Positions 18,990 through 26,953 of a stretch of 56,293 nt of DNA are shown here, piece after piece. Positions within the stretch are counted from its first letter, which is position 1. Each line of letters starts with the position of its first letter. Location: positions 165,348 to 221,640 of the forward strand of contig CAJOHE010000004.1 of assembly GCA_905234495.1 (NCBI GenBank). The letters are read 5' to 3'. The position numbers and the translations under genes are program-made. This DNA is from an uncultured Eubacterium sp. GTDB taxonomy: Bacteria > Bacillota > Clostridia > Oscillospirales > Acutalibacteraceae. The notes beneath the pieces were generated by a model. It worked only from the letters and a program-made list of their open reading frames with translations. It made no database searches and was not told where the DNA came from.

Positions 18990-19873
18990 CGGGGATTATT
19001 TGCATTAACAAACACAGCGGAATAACCTCTTTCGGCGTCTGTGCAAAGGTCAGGGGAATGACCGGCGAGAAAAAGGTGGGGCACACGGGAACGCTTGACC
19101 CCATGGCGACGGGCGTTCTTCCCGTAATGCTCGGCGGCGCGACGCGTTTTCTCGACTATATTCCCGACAGCGACAAGGCTTACAGGGCGACCTTTGTCCT
19201 CGGAATTACGACCGATACTCTCGACATCACGGGCGAGGTGCTAAGCCGAAGCGAGGTCACCGCAACGCGCGATGACGTTGAGGCGCTTCTTCCCGAATTT
19301 ACGGGGGAAATCACCCAGCTTCCGCCGATGTATTCCGCGGTTTCGGTCGACGGAAAAAGGCTCTACGAGCTTGCAAGAGAGGGCAAAACCGTTGAGAGAA
19401 AACCGAGGCAGGTTGAGATAAAAAGGCTCGAGCTCGTCGGGGAAAACGGCGGTGAATACACCATTGACGTCAAGTGCAGCAAGGGAACGTATATCCGAAC
19501 GCTGATTGACGATATCGGGCAGAGGCTCGGCTGCGGCGCGGTTATGACGTCGCTTGTCAGAACCGAGGCTATGGGCTTCACCCTCGACGACTGCATAACT
19601 CTCGACGAGCTTCAGAAAATGAAGGACGGCGGCGAAGGCTTTGAAAGCGTTCTCAGAAGCGTTGACAGCGTACTGTCCGATTACAAAGAGGTCAGGGTTT
19701 CGCCCGCTCAGGCAAAGCGCTTTTCAAACGGCGGCGCGCTTGACCTTGAAAGAATAAAAAGCCCTCTTGAAGAGGGACTTTACAGGGTTTATTCGCAGGA
19801 CGGCGCCTTTTTGGGGCTCGGTCAGGCGGACTCCGGAAAACTTAAAGCGGCGAAAATATTTGTTGCCAGATAG
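18986..19873 (+). CDS. truB: tRNA pseudouridine-55 synthase TruB
   Basis: A 295-aa enzyme that makes pseudouridine at position 55 in the tRNA T loop. VGHTGTLDPMATGVLPV contains the catalytic Asp, and QLPPMYSAVSVDGKRLYELAREG and CSKGTYIRTLIDDIG are family boxes. A small C-terminal domain (VSPAQAKRFSNGGAL onward) resembles a PUA-like region. The start overlaps the nrnA stop by 4 bases. Confidence 0.96.
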   Translation: MTGIICINKHSGITSFGVCAKVRGMTGEKKVGHTGTLDPMATGVLPVMLGGATRFLDYIPDSDKAYRATFVLGITTDTLDITGEVLSRSEVTATRDDVEALLPEFTGEITQLPPMYSAVSVDGKRLYELAREGKTVERKPRQVEIKRLELVGENGGEYTIDVKCSKGTYIRTLIDDIGQRLGCGAVMTSLVRTEAMGFTLDDCITLDELQKMKDGGEGFESVLRSVDSVLSDYKEVRVSPAQAKRFSNGGALDLERIKSPLEEGLYRVYSQDGAFLGLGQADSGKLKAAKIFVAR

Positions 19874-19877
19874 AACT

Positions 19878-20693
19878 ATGAACACAAATGACTATGAAAA
19901 CAGAATAGCGGTTGCGCTTGGCGATTTTGACGGTATGCACCGCGCTCACAGCACGGTTATTACGGGTGCGCCGAGCTCAATCATCTACTGCGTCAATAAC
20001 CGTTTTTCGCTTTTGCAGAAGAGCATTTTCGAGCGCAGATACCCAAATGCGGTCTTTGCCGATTTCGACAGCATAAAGAATATGCAGGGCGAGGATTTCA
20101 TCGAGAAAATCCTGATAGAAAAGTATCACGCGGGGGTTATCCTCTGCGGCTACAATTTCCGCTTCGGCAAAAATGCCTCGTGGGGCGCGCTTGATATGAG
20201 AAGGTATCTTGAGAAAAAGGACGTGTGGGTGCGAATTCTCGAACACCTCGACTATGAGGGAAAGCCCATTTCGTCAACAAGAATCAGGAATGAACTTGAA
20301 AGCGGAAACGTTTGCAAGGCAAACGAAATGCTCGGCTATAACTTCACGTTTGAAAGCGAGGTTATACGCGGGGATATGAGGGGCAGAAAAATCGGCTTCC
20401 CGACGGCAAATCAGCATTTGCCCGAGGGACTTGTCGTTCCGAAATTCGGTGTGTATAAAAGCGCCGTGACGCTTGACGGCAGACGGTATGACGCCTTTAC
20501 AAACATCGGCATCCGCCCGACATGGAAGGTTGAAAAGCCCCTTTGCGAAACGCATATTTTTGACTACGATAACACTCTCTACGGAAAAACGGTTCAGGTT
20601 GAACTGATTGACTACATCAGAGAGGAAAAGGAATTTGCATCTCTCGAAGAACTGAAAGAGCAGCTGGAAAATGATAAAAGCAGTATTATTTGA
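19878..20693 (+). CDS. ribF: Bifunctional riboflavin kinase/FAD synthetase, short form
   Basis: A 271-aa flavin enzyme predicted to make FMN and FAD. The N-terminal nucleotidyltransferase has LGDFDGMHRAHSTV, where the usual HxGH reads HRAH, and SSTRIRNELESG. The C-terminal riboflavin kinase has RGRKIGFPTANQ, FGVYKSAV, TNIGIRPTW and TLYGKTVQVELIDYIREE. It is ~40 residues shorter than typical RibF. I chose ATG 19878, 4 bases after the truB stop; the open frame extends into truB without a better start. The altered HxGH makes the FAD synthetase half worth checking. Confidence 0.88.
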   Translation: MNTNDYENRIAVALGDFDGMHRAHSTVITGAPSSIIYCVNNRFSLLQKSIFERRYPNAVFADFDSIKNMQGEDFIEKILIEKYHAGVILCGYNFRFGKNASWGALDMRRYLEKKDVWVRILEHLDYEGKPISSTRIRNELESGNVCKANEMLGYNFTFESEVIRGDMRGRKIGFPTANQHLPEGLVVPKFGVYKSAVTLDGRRYDAFTNIGIRPTWKVEKPLCETHIFDYDNTLYGKTVQVELIDYIREEKEFASLEELKEQLENDKSSII

Positions 20694-21333
20694 TTTTGAC
20701 GAAACGCTGCAGGACAGAACTGCGGCATTTGAAGATTATATGGACACCTTTTTCGACACCTTCTGTCCCGAAATAGACGAGGCTGAGAGGGAAAAGAGGA
20801 AGGAAGATATGCGCGTCACGGGCAAGGGCGGCTACGTTAACCGCGAAGAGTGGTGCGCAGGTCTTATTGATATGTGGGGCTGGAAGGACGCCCCGTCAAA
20901 CGTTGTCCTTGCAAGGCATTACGACGAAACCTTCGGCGACCACAACGTTATCTTCCCGAATTCTGAAAAGCTTTTAAGCGAGCTCAAGAAGAGGGGATAC
21001 CTCGTGGGCGTTATCACAAACGGTCCGTCCTATCTGCAAAACCATAAGATGGACACGAGCGGGCTTCGCAAATACTGCGATATCGTCGTGGTAAGCGGCG
21101 ACGTCGGTGTTCACAAGCCCGACCCCGCGCTCTTTGTGTATTCAGCCGAAAAGCTCGGCCTGAAGCCCGAGGAATGTTGCTACGTCGGCGACCACCCGAT
21201 AAACGATATTCAGGGCGCGCTTGACGCGGGAATGATGGCAATCCGTATGGATTACGGCTGGTTCAAGGGGCAGATGCTTGATGAAAACGTGCCCACAATC
21301 AGCGATATCATCGAGGTTTTAAATTACGTATAA
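20671..21333 (+). CDS. HAD-superfamily hydrolase
   Basis: A 220-aa haloacid dehalogenase-like phosphatase of the HAD-IA type. Motif I is FDFDETLQD with both catalytic Asp, motif II VITNG, motif III VHKPDP with the Lys and motif IV YVGDHPINDIQGA. A helical cap lies at about 15-90. It overlaps the end of ribF by 23 bases, so a flavin-related phosphatase is possible but not shown. It is the last gene of the rimP operon before the rpsF promoter. Confidence 0.87.
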   Translation: MIKAVLFDFDETLQDRTAAFEDYMDTFFDTFCPEIDEAEREKRKEDMRVTGKGGYVNREEWCAGLIDMWGWKDAPSNVVLARHYDETFGDHNVIFPNSEKLLSELKKRGYLVGVITNGPSYLQNHKMDTSGLRKYCDIVVVSGDVGVHKPDPALFVYSAEKLGLKPEECCYVGDHPINDIQGALDAGMMAIRMDYGWFKGQMLDENVPTISDIIEVLNYV

Positions 21334-21345
21334 AAATTAAAATGC

Positions 21346-21374
21346 TTGACATTGAGTATTTTAATTGTTATAAT
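21346..21374 (+). promoter_or_regulatory. Promoter of rpsF-ssb-rpsR
   Basis: A full consensus promoter: TTGACA (21346-21351), 17-bp spacer, TATAAT (21369-21374). Confidence 0.85.
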
Positions 21375-21380
21375 ACTTAG

Positions 21381-21435
21381 GCTTGCAGAGCAAGCTATTA
21401 TCCTTGCCCGAGGAGAAATCGGGCCAATAGTCCAG
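21381..21435 (+). ncRNA. Structured leader of rpsF, candidate S6:S18 autoregulatory RNA
   Basis: Between promoter and rpsF lie a hairpin GCTTGC-AGA-GCAAGC (21381-21395) and a second element in which CTATT (21395-21399) can pair with AATAG (about 21427-21431) around an inner stem CCCGA/TCGGG with a GGAGAAA loop. Known S6:S18 leaders in many bacteria are a stem with a bulge holding CCG-type bases that mimics the 16S site of S6:S18. Position before rpsF and the CCGAGG segment fit this, but the match is by eye. Confidence 0.5.
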
Positions 21436-21451
21436 AAGGAGGTACACAGGA

Positions 21452-21742
21452 ATGGCATTAAGAAATTACGAAATCGTAATGGTTTTCTCTCTTAAAAACG
21501 GAGAGGATGCAGTTGAGGGTCTCAAGAACAAGTTCACAGACCTCATCAGCAAGAATGGCACTCTTGGCGAAGTTGATGTGTGGGGTAAGCGCAGACTTGC
21601 ATATCCTATCAACTATGAGCCGGAGGGTTATTACGTAGTAATCAATTTCTCTTGCGAAGAGAGCTTCCCTGCGGAGCTTGACCGTGTAATCAACATTACA
21701 GACGGCGTTCTTCGTTCGTTAATCGTCGCAAAAGGCGAGTAA
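21452..21742 (+). CDS. rpsF: 30S ribosomal protein S6
   Basis: A 96-aa S6 protein. RNYEIVMVFSLKNGEDAVEGL opens the ferredoxin-like fold and WGKRRLAYPINYEPEGYYVVINF is the family core. It binds 16S rRNA with S18. AAGGAGG lies 8 bases before ATG. It is first in rpsF-ssb-rpsR. Confidence 0.97.
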   Translation: MALRNYEIVMVFSLKNGEDAVEGLKNKFTDLISKNGTLGEVDVWGKRRLAYPINYEPEGYYVVINFSCEESFPAELDRVINITDGVLRSLIVAKGE

Positions 21743-21757
21743 TCGGAGGGCAGAAAT

Positions 21758-22201
21758 ATGATTAATACAGTTGCATTAATGGGCAGATTGACTTATGACC
21801 CTGAGATTAAGCAGACCTCAGGCGGCGTATCGGTTGTCCGTTTCCAGATTGCCTGCGACAGAAATTATCAGAAGTCAGGCACCGAGAGACAGGCAGACTT
21901 TATCGACTGCGTTGCATGGCGTCAGACTGCAGAGTTCGTTTCGCGTTATTTTCGCAAGGGCTCTATGATTGCAGTTGAAGGCTCAATCCAGACTCAGAAC
22001 TATACCGACAAAAACGGTAACAACAGAAAGTCAACGGAAGTGCTTGCAAACAACGTGTCCTTCTGCGGTTCAAAAGCAGAAACAGGCACAGCCAACAACG
22101 CATTCGCTCAGCCGGAACCGGCGCCGAGCTATTCGAGCGCTGACAGTTCGGATTTTGAAGAAATCGTCCAGGAAGACGAAGAAGACGATTTACCATTCTA
22201 A
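21758..22201 (+). CDS. ssb: Single-stranded DNA-binding protein
   Basis: A 147-aa SSB. The OB fold runs from MINTVALMGRLTYDPEIKQ to about residue 105 (family boxes RFQIACDR and DFIDCVAWRQTAEFVSRYF). A disordered Ala/Pro/Ser linker follows, and the acidic tip EEDDLPF recruits partner proteins. It lies between rpsF and rpsR as in most Firmicutes. Confidence 0.97.
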   Translation: MINTVALMGRLTYDPEIKQTSGGVSVVRFQIACDRNYQKSGTERQADFIDCVAWRQTAEFVSRYFRKGSMIAVEGSIQTQNYTDKNGNNRKSTEVLANNVSFCGSKAETGTANNAFAQPEPAPSYSSADSSDFEEIVQEDEEDDLPF

Positions 22202-22217
22202 TTAAGGAGGAACCACT

Positions 22218-22454
22218 ATGGCATACAACAAGGCTGCAGGTTCTCGCAAGGGCCGCAAAAAGGTTTGTGTTTTTTGTGTAGAAAAGACGGAAATTGATTA
22301 TAAAGATGTAACAAAGCTCAAGAGATTTGTTTCGGAAAGGTCGAAGATTCTTCCCCGCCGTGTAACAGGTACTTGCGCAAAGCATCAGAGAGAGCTTACA
22401 ACAGCTATCAAGAGAGCAAGACATCTTGCACTTCTTCCGTACACATCGGACTAA
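22218..22454 (+). CDS. rpsR: 30S ribosomal protein S18
   Basis: A 78-aa S18 protein: basic N terminus, [46 protein letters not shown] plus the later Cys could hold zinc as in C+ S18 forms. TAAGGAGG precedes ATG and a strong terminator follows. Confidence 0.97.
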   Translation: MAYNKAAGSRKGRKKVCVFCVEKTEIDYKDVTKLKRFVSERSKILPRRVTGTCAKHQRELTTAIKRARHLALLPYTSD

Positions 22455-22465
22455 ACTGAAAAAGC

Positions 22466-22494
22466 AAAGGCTGTCACATTGTGACAGCCTTTTT
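22466..22494. terminator. Terminator after rpsR, shared with the convergent DUF1653 gene
   Basis: GGCTGTCAC (22469-22477), loop ATT, GTGACAGCC (22481-22489) and TTTTT. An A run on the other side makes it usable from both strands. Confidence 0.88.
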
Positions 22495-22506
22495 GTTATG
22501 TACTGA

Positions 22507-22719
22507 CTATATTTTCTGAAATCTTCTGACGGTTTTGCCGTCAATTTCTATCTCGTCGTTCCACATTGATGCGGGGCGCGCCCAGATTTTCGGCGAATTC
22601 ACGTCGCGGTAAATCACCATATCCTCAAGGGTTTCGCTGTGCTTTGCAAGGGCGATAACCACGTATTCGTTTCCCTTGTAATGTCTGTATCTGCAAAGCT
22701 CAATCCTGTCATTATTCAT
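22507..22719 (-). CDS. DUF1653 domain protein
   Basis: A 70-aa protein with the DUF1653 pattern CRYRHYKGNEYVVIALAKHSETLEDMVIYRD, then WARPASMWND and KTVRRFQKI. The family is small, SH3-like in length and often appears alone or beside tRNA and repair genes; its function is unknown. It is convergent with rpsR and has its own AGGTGATTTT ribosome site. Confidence 0.85.
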   Translation of the reverse strand: MNNDRIELCRYRHYKGNEYVVIALAKHSETLEDMVIYRDVNSPKIWARPASMWNDEIEIDGKTVRRFQKI

Positions 22720-22779
22720 AAAATCACCTCATATTTATTATAGCATCGACTTTTTGTTATGTCCATTTTATTTTGCAAT

Positions 22780-22808
22780 TTGACAACCGCGCTTTATTGC
22801 TATATAAT
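22780..22808 (+). promoter_or_regulatory. Promoter of the membrane protein gene at 22832
   Basis: Consensus promoter: TTGACA (22780-22785), 17-bp spacer, TATAAT (22803-22808), placed only 24 bases before the start, so the leader is short. Confidence 0.8.
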
Positions 22809-22831
22809 TAAAAACGTTAGGGGTGATTAAA

Positions 22832-23620
22832 TTGAAAGAAAAAATGACTCAGGGCAAAAAGATTTGCCTTGTAGCGGCAGCGATAATTTTCGTCTGCTAT
22901 ATCGGCGAAAGATTCATTAACGTTTTCGTTGACACTACGAGGGAACTCGCTCTTTTTGAGGCAATCGCGTTCAGCCTTTGCACCCTGATTGTGTACCTTC
23001 TTCTGGTATATTCTCAGGAACCGTATTACGGCATACTTATTGCAGCTCTCGGTTTCCGTATGATGCCGCCCGACATCCGCTGGATGGTAAACAGCGAGTC
23101 GATGGCAGCGGGCGTTGTGTACTACGTTGTGCAGAAATCGGCGCTTCTTATTTTCGCGTTTGCAATACTCAGGCTTTACAAATATCAGGATAAGGATAAG
23201 CTTATCACACCGCTTTCAATTATTGCGGTGCTTGTGCTGATGCCGTTTATAAACGACGTTTCGGCGGTTATCTCGGATTACCTTCTTCTGTTTACGGGCA
23301 AGATGTACGCAAGCTATTTCGCATGCTTCATCCTTGCGGCTATTGCAGAGATTGTCCTTCTCTTCCTTGCTTCACAGACCACAAAGCAGGGCGCGATATT
23401 TATCTGCGATTTCCAGATTATCGCCCTTGTTCTGAATATTGCAAGAAGGGTTTTGGCGATTGCGATTATGACGGTGAGGGATACCCACGTCAGCAAGAGC
23501 TACTACGTATGGATTGCGATATTCGCGTTCTTCACGGTTGCATTCGCCCTGATGAAAAAGAAGAGAACAAACGAGCTTCCCGAGGAAGTCGAGGAAGTTG
23601 CGGTTGAAGACCTTGATTAA
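22832..23620 (+). CDS. Polytopic membrane protein of unknown function
   Basis: A 262-aa protein not recognised. About seven hydrophobic segments are visible: near residues 10-25, 45-60, 65-80, 95-110, 125-140, 155-175 and 190-240. It ends in a charged tail (LMKKKRTNELPEEVEEVAVEDLD). The likely start is TTG 22832 with GGGGTGA six bases before; GTG 22823 would put this site inside the gene. It is a single-gene unit with its own promoter and terminator. Confidence 0.7.
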   Translation: MKEKMTQGKKICLVAAAIIFVCYIGERFINVFVDTTRELALFEAIAFSLCTLIVYLLLVYSQEPYYGILIAALGFRMMPPDIRWMVNSESMAAGVVYYVVQKSALLIFAFAILRLYKYQDKDKLITPLSIIAVLVLMPFINDVSAVISDYLLLFTGKMYASYFACFILAAIAEIVLLFLASQTTKQGAIFICDFQIIALVLNIARRVLAIAIMTVRDTHVSKSYYVWIAIFAFFTVAFALMKKKRTNELPEEVEEVAVEDLD

Positions 23621-23628
23621 AAAAATAA

Positions 23629-23657
23629 CGGCTACCTCACCGAGGTAGCCGGTTTTT
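23629..23657 (+). terminator. Terminator after the membrane protein gene
   Basis: GGCTACCTC (23630-23638), loop ACC, GAGGTAGCC (23642-23650), then GGTTTTTT. Confidence 0.87.
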
Positions 23658-24136
23658 TATGAATAGTATTCATCCTTGCCCATCAACCATTTTCTGGGAT
23701 TTTCCTCAATATACTGCAGATGAATAAGGTAATCTTCTTCGTTGCGAATAATGTGGTCGTAAAAACTTGTTTGCCAGATTGAACATCCAAGTTCTTTTGT
23801 GACTACTGTTTTAAAACTCCGAATATCGTCAGATATTCTTGTAGGGCGCGATGCCCACATCGCGCCGTTATTATCGTTTTGTTTGACGATAATCATATGA
23901 ATGTGATTTGGCATTATTATATAGCAGTCTATGCCGGTGATTAGCTCAATATGTTTTTTGATTATCTCGCCGGTTTTCGTCAACTGTATTTGCGGCACGA
24001 TGTGGGCATCGTGCCCTACAATTTTTGAAAGGGGACAATCATTGTTTTTTGTACAAATCGTAATGAAATACGCCCCGTTTGCAGAGTAATCATAGTTTTC
24101 TAATCTCAGCCTTTTTCGTTTTGGTAAATCAGTCAT
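23657..24136 (-). CDS. REP-associated tyrosine transposase (RAYT, Y1_Tnp family)
   Basis: A 159-aa single-strand DNA transposase of the IS200/IS605-like RAYT group. It opens PKRKRLRLENYDYSANGAYFITICTKN, has the HUH motif in IMPNHIHMIIV and a candidate nucleophile Tyr in WQTSFYDHIIRNEEDY. I chose ATG 24136 because RAYT proteins start with xxLPKRK; a GTG at 24154 overlapping the upstream stop is the alternative. Two REP-like palindromes lie inside the coding sequence, on either side of the HUH motif, and encode peptides WASRPTR and VGHDAHIVPQ in variable regions. RAYTs act on REP hairpins with a 5' GTAG, and both copies have one. Confidence 0.88.
   Translation of the reverse strand: MTDLPKRKRLRLENYDYSANGAYFITICTKNNDCPLSKIVGHDAHIVPQIQLTKTGEIIKKHIELITGIDCYIIMPNHIHMIIVKQNDNNGAMWASRPTRISDDIRSFKTVVTKELGCSIWQTSFYDHIIRNEEDYLIHLQYIEENPRKWLMGKDEYYS
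23841..23867 (+). repeat. REP-like palindrome copy A inside the RAYT gene
   Basis: GTAG (23841-23844), then a 9-bp stem GGCGCGATG / CATCGCGCC around loop CCCA. Plus-strand orientation, antisense to the RAYT gene. Confidence 0.85.
23994..24019 (-). repeat. REP-like palindrome copy B inside the RAYT gene
   Basis: On the minus strand GTAG (24019-24016), then stem GGCACGATG / CATCGTGCC with loop CCCA. It differs from copy A at one base pair on both stem sides (G:C to A:T), so pairing is kept. The two copies point towards each other. Confidence 0.85.
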
Positions 24137-24150
24137 ATACTTTGTGTTTG

Positions 24151-25653
24151 TCACATTGAGGCGTTTATCGTCAGGTCGCCGCTGACGGAATCAAACTGAA
24201 TATTCACGCCCGAGCCGTCGCCGTAGATGACGGTTTTATTTTTTGCGTCCGTTGTCGCGCCGAAACCGTTGCAGGAAAGGTCGCCCGAAACCGTTTCGCC
24301 CTCGGCGCGGAAGCCCGTTACGTCCTTGGGAAGATAGAGGTCAAAGCTGCCGCTTACCGTGTCGATGCTTACGGTGCCGTTTTCGGCGGCGTTGTTGATT
24401 ACCATCTTTCCGCTGACGTTGTCGACGTCAACGTTGCCGAATGAGCCCGTTACTGTGTACGCGCCCGAAACGTTGTCCACAACGAGATTTGAAGCGTCGG
24501 TTGCGTTGATGTTTACGTCGGCGCTTACCGATTCAATCTGAAGGGTGTTATACACCTTTGCGGGAACGGTGATTGTAAGGTCCTTTCTGCAGTCGTCAAG
24601 CGATTTGACTGTGACGTGGGACTTGCAGAACTGAATCTTGAGCGTGTTTCCGTCAACAAGATAGCGAAGCTGAAAATCCTCGTTGTCGGTAGGGCTTTCG
24701 GTGAATGTGATGCCGTCGCCGTCGGTGGGATTAACGGTAATGCTGCCGTTCACCCAGTTGACCTCGAGCGAGTCAATGGTCGCGCCCGAAACGCTCGCGC
24801 CGCCGATGAGATATGCGTCGTCGTTATCGTAGTTAAACATACTGCCGATTGAGCTTGCGGCGCTGCTGCCGCTTCTGCCGTGAATGGCGGTGTGGGTAAC
24901 TATGCCGAGGGTGCTGCTCATGGCTATTGCAAAAATAATTGCAAAGGTGATGAAAAGCGAGCTTCTGCCCTGCTGCGGCTCTGCCGACTTTTTCAGGTTA
25001 TCGGTAACGATATAATAGATAGGTATTGTGATGAACAGAATCCACGCGGGGTGCCAGAGACCGAAGCCCATACCGAGCGCGCAGAAAAGCGCAACAACCA
25101 GCATCGGATATAAAAATCTGTTGGGATTATTCTGAATTACCGCCTCAATGCCCGATGAGATTGCAGGCAGGAGAAGAAGGATAATCCAGCTTACGGACCA
25201 TCCGCTCGGGAAGAGCGAGCCCACGAGGAAGAAAAGAATGAATCCGCCTATCCACACGAGCGCGCCTATCCACGGCGCCATTTTCTTTTTCTCTTCCACT
25301 GCAGTCTGAGTATAAGTCTGCGCGCCGTACGGCTGAGTATTTTCGGGCGCAGGGGGAATGTAGGCGTGCTCTTGCTGCGGCTGCGCGTATTCGGGCTGAG
25401 GTTCAGCCACAGGCTCCGCAACGGGGGCTTCCTCTGCCTTTGCGGGTGCGCTTGCGCCGTTAATCATTTCATCAAGAGAAACATTATATAACTTCGCCAG
25501 AGCGATGAGGTTGTCCGTGTCGGGACTGCTCTCGCTTCTTTCCCATTTTGATATCGCCTGACGCGATACCCCGATTTTTTCCGCAAGCTCCTCCTGGGAG
25601 AAACCGTTTGCCTTGCGGTACTCGTATAATCTGTTTGCAATTTCAATATTCAT
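24151..25653 (-). CDS. XRE-family HTH membrane protein with DUF4097 beta-repeat domain
   Basis: A 500-aa protein joining a cytoplasmic helix-turn-helix (residues 1-65, GFSQEELAEKIGVSRQAISKWERSE) to a Pro/Ala/Glu-rich linker, about five membrane helices (130-270) and a C-terminal DUF4097 beta-helix-like domain (290-500) with repeated DNVSG, DTVSG and DSVSGD units. This layout suggests a membrane-bound regulator that senses the envelope, but that is inference. ATG 25653 has GTGAGGTGAGC upstream. Inverted GTTGC/GCAAC sites sit over its promoter. Confidence 0.85.
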   Translation of the reverse strand: MNIEIANRLYEYRKANGFSQEELAEKIGVSRQAISKWERSESSPDTDNLIALAKLYNVSLDEMINGASAPAKAEEAPVAEPVAEPQPEYAQPQQEHAYIPPAPENTQPYGAQTYTQTAVEEKKKMAPWIGALVWIGGFILFFLVGSLFPSGWSVSWIILLLLPAISSGIEAVIQNNPNRFLYPMLVVALFCALGMGFGLWHPAWILFITIPIYYIVTDNLKKSAEPQQGRSSLFITFAIIFAIAMSSTLGIVTHTAIHGRSGSSAASSIGSMFNYDNDDAYLIGGASVSGATIDSLEVNWVNGSITVNPTDGDGITFTESPTDNEDFQLRYLVDGNTLKIQFCKSHVTVKSLDDCRKDLTITVPAKVYNTLQIESVSADVNINATDASNLVVDNVSGAYTVTGSFGNVDVDNVSGKMVINNAAENGTVSIDTVSGSFDLYLPKDVTGFRAEGETVSGDLSCNGFGATTDAKNKTVIYGDGSGVNIQFDSVSGDLTINASM

Positions 25654-25684
25654 ATGCTCACCTCACAGGTTTTTTGTCACCTTC

Positions 25685-25750
25685 ATTGTAGCGGTTGCTG
25701 AGGGGGCAACTCCACCAATTCCGGTTTGAAATTGTGCAACTATCGGTTGC
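25685..25750 (-). promoter_or_regulatory. Candidate promoter and operators of the XRE/DUF4097 gene
   Basis: A minus-strand -10 TACAAT (25690-25685) lies 32 bases before the ATG; the -35 is poor. Four half-sites follow: GTTGC (25694-25698), GCAAC (25706-25710), GCAAC (25736-25740) and GTTGC (25746-25750), making dyads with 7- and 5-base centres. Such dyads over a promoter fit autorepression by the XRE domain. Confidence 0.45.
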
Positions 25751-25768
25751 ATTTTGTCTTATTCTGCC

Positions 25769-26824
25769 TTAATTTACGGTGAATCTGAGTTCCGTCACCG
25801 TGTAAAACGGCTCATTCGCAAGAGCGTATTTCATCGGAAACGAGGATATGTTGAGAGAGTCGGGATAAAACTGCGTTTCAAGCGCAACGCCCCTGCGGTA
25901 GGTGACAAATGAGTCGCCCTTGCCGATGCTTCCCGTCTTTTCAAGCCAGCCGCCGCAGTAGAGCTGAACGCCCGGCAAATCGGTCCATACCTCGAGAGTT
26001 CTTCCGCTCTCTTCGTCCGTGAGGATTGCCGCCTGTGAAAGCTTTCCGATTTCCGCGTTTCTCAGGCAGTAGTTGTTGTCGTAGCCGACGTCGCCGAGAG
26101 TCGCCCTGAACGGTTCGTCGATTTTGTCGCCGATTCTGTGAAGGGAAGTGAAGTCCATCATCGTTCCCTTAACCGCGCCGAGCTCGCCCGTTGCAAGCTG
26201 TGAGGCGTCGGTCTCGGTGAAATAGTCGGCGTTAATCTGAAGAAGGTGCCCCTCAATCGTTTCGCCGCTCTTGCCCGAGAGATTGAAATATGCGTGGTTT
26301 GTCGGGTTTATTACCGTCTTTTTGTCGGTCGTCGCCGTGTATTCAATCCTCAGAGTGTTGTCGTCTGTCAGCGTGTATTTAATATCCATAGTCACGTTTC
26401 CGGGGAAGCCGTCCTCGCCGTCGGGCGAGAAGCGGGTGAAGGTCACGAAATCATCGCCGACCTCTTTTACGTCCCAGTTTGTAAAGCTGAAACGTCCGCC
26501 GCCGTGAAGAGTCCAAGTGCCCTGATTTGCGGGGGTGTGATATTCGGCGCCGTCGATGCAGAACTTCGCGTCGCGGATACGGTTTGCCCACCTGCCGACC
26601 GCAAGTCCCTGATAGCCGAAATCGGGATTGACATAGTGCTTTGCCTCGTCAAAGCCGAGAACGACGTCTGCAAGAACGCCGTTTCTGTCGGGAACGCAGA
26701 GCGACTGAATTCCCGCGCCGAGCGTCATAAGCGAAACGCTTGCGCCGTTTTTATTTGTCACGGTGTAAAGAGTGACCTCTTCGCCGTTTTCAAGCGTGTC
26801 AAAAAGTCTTTTTTCAATAGACAT
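25769..26824 (-). CDS. galM: Aldose 1-epimerase (mutarotase)
   Basis: A 351-aa GalM that interconverts alpha and beta forms of galactose or glucose. Family boxes are LGAGIQSLCVPDRNG, VGRWANRI, WTLHGGGRFSF with the first His, INPTNHAYFNLSG with the catalytic His near 175 and GVALETQFYPDSLN with the catalytic Glu near 305. Start ATG 26824 is preceded by AGAGGTATT; the frame runs further upstream without a site. It has its own promoter, divergent from the FHA gene. Confidence 0.93.
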   Translation of the reverse strand: MSIEKRLFDTLENGEEVTLYTVTNKNGASVSLMTLGAGIQSLCVPDRNGVLADVVLGFDEAKHYVNPDFGYQGLAVGRWANRIRDAKFCIDGAEYHTPANQGTWTLHGGGRFSFTNWDVKEVGDDFVTFTRFSPDGEDGFPGNVTMDIKYTLTDDNTLRIEYTATTDKKTVINPTNHAYFNLSGKSGETIEGHLLQINADYFTETDASQLATGELGAVKGTMMDFTSLHRIGDKIDEPFRATLGDVGYDNNYCLRNAEIGKLSQAAILTDEESGRTLEVWTDLPGVQLYCGGWLEKTGSIGKGDSFVTYRRGVALETQFYPDSLNISSFPMKYALANEPFYTVTELRFTVN

Positions 26825-26858
26825 AATACCTCTCCTTTGTACGGTTTTTGCCGTTTCT

Positions 26859-26887
26859 ATTATATTAAATATATCTAACAAATTCAA
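26859..26887 (-). promoter_or_regulatory. galM promoter
   Basis: Minus-strand TTGAAT (26887-26882), 17-bp spacer, TATAAT (26864-26859). Confidence 0.7.
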
Positions 26888-26894
26888 TACAAAC

Positions 26895-26923
26895 TTGACA
26901 TTTTGGCTCTTAACAAGTATTTT
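26895..26923 (+). promoter_or_regulatory. Promoter of the FHA-rodA-pbp operon
   Basis: TTGACA (26895-26900), 17-bp spacer, TATTTT (26918-26923), 30 bases before the TTG start. Only seven bases separate its -35 from that of galM on the other strand. Confidence 0.6.
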
Positions 26924-26953
26924 ATAAGTAATAAAAAGCAAAGAGGTGTTTAT

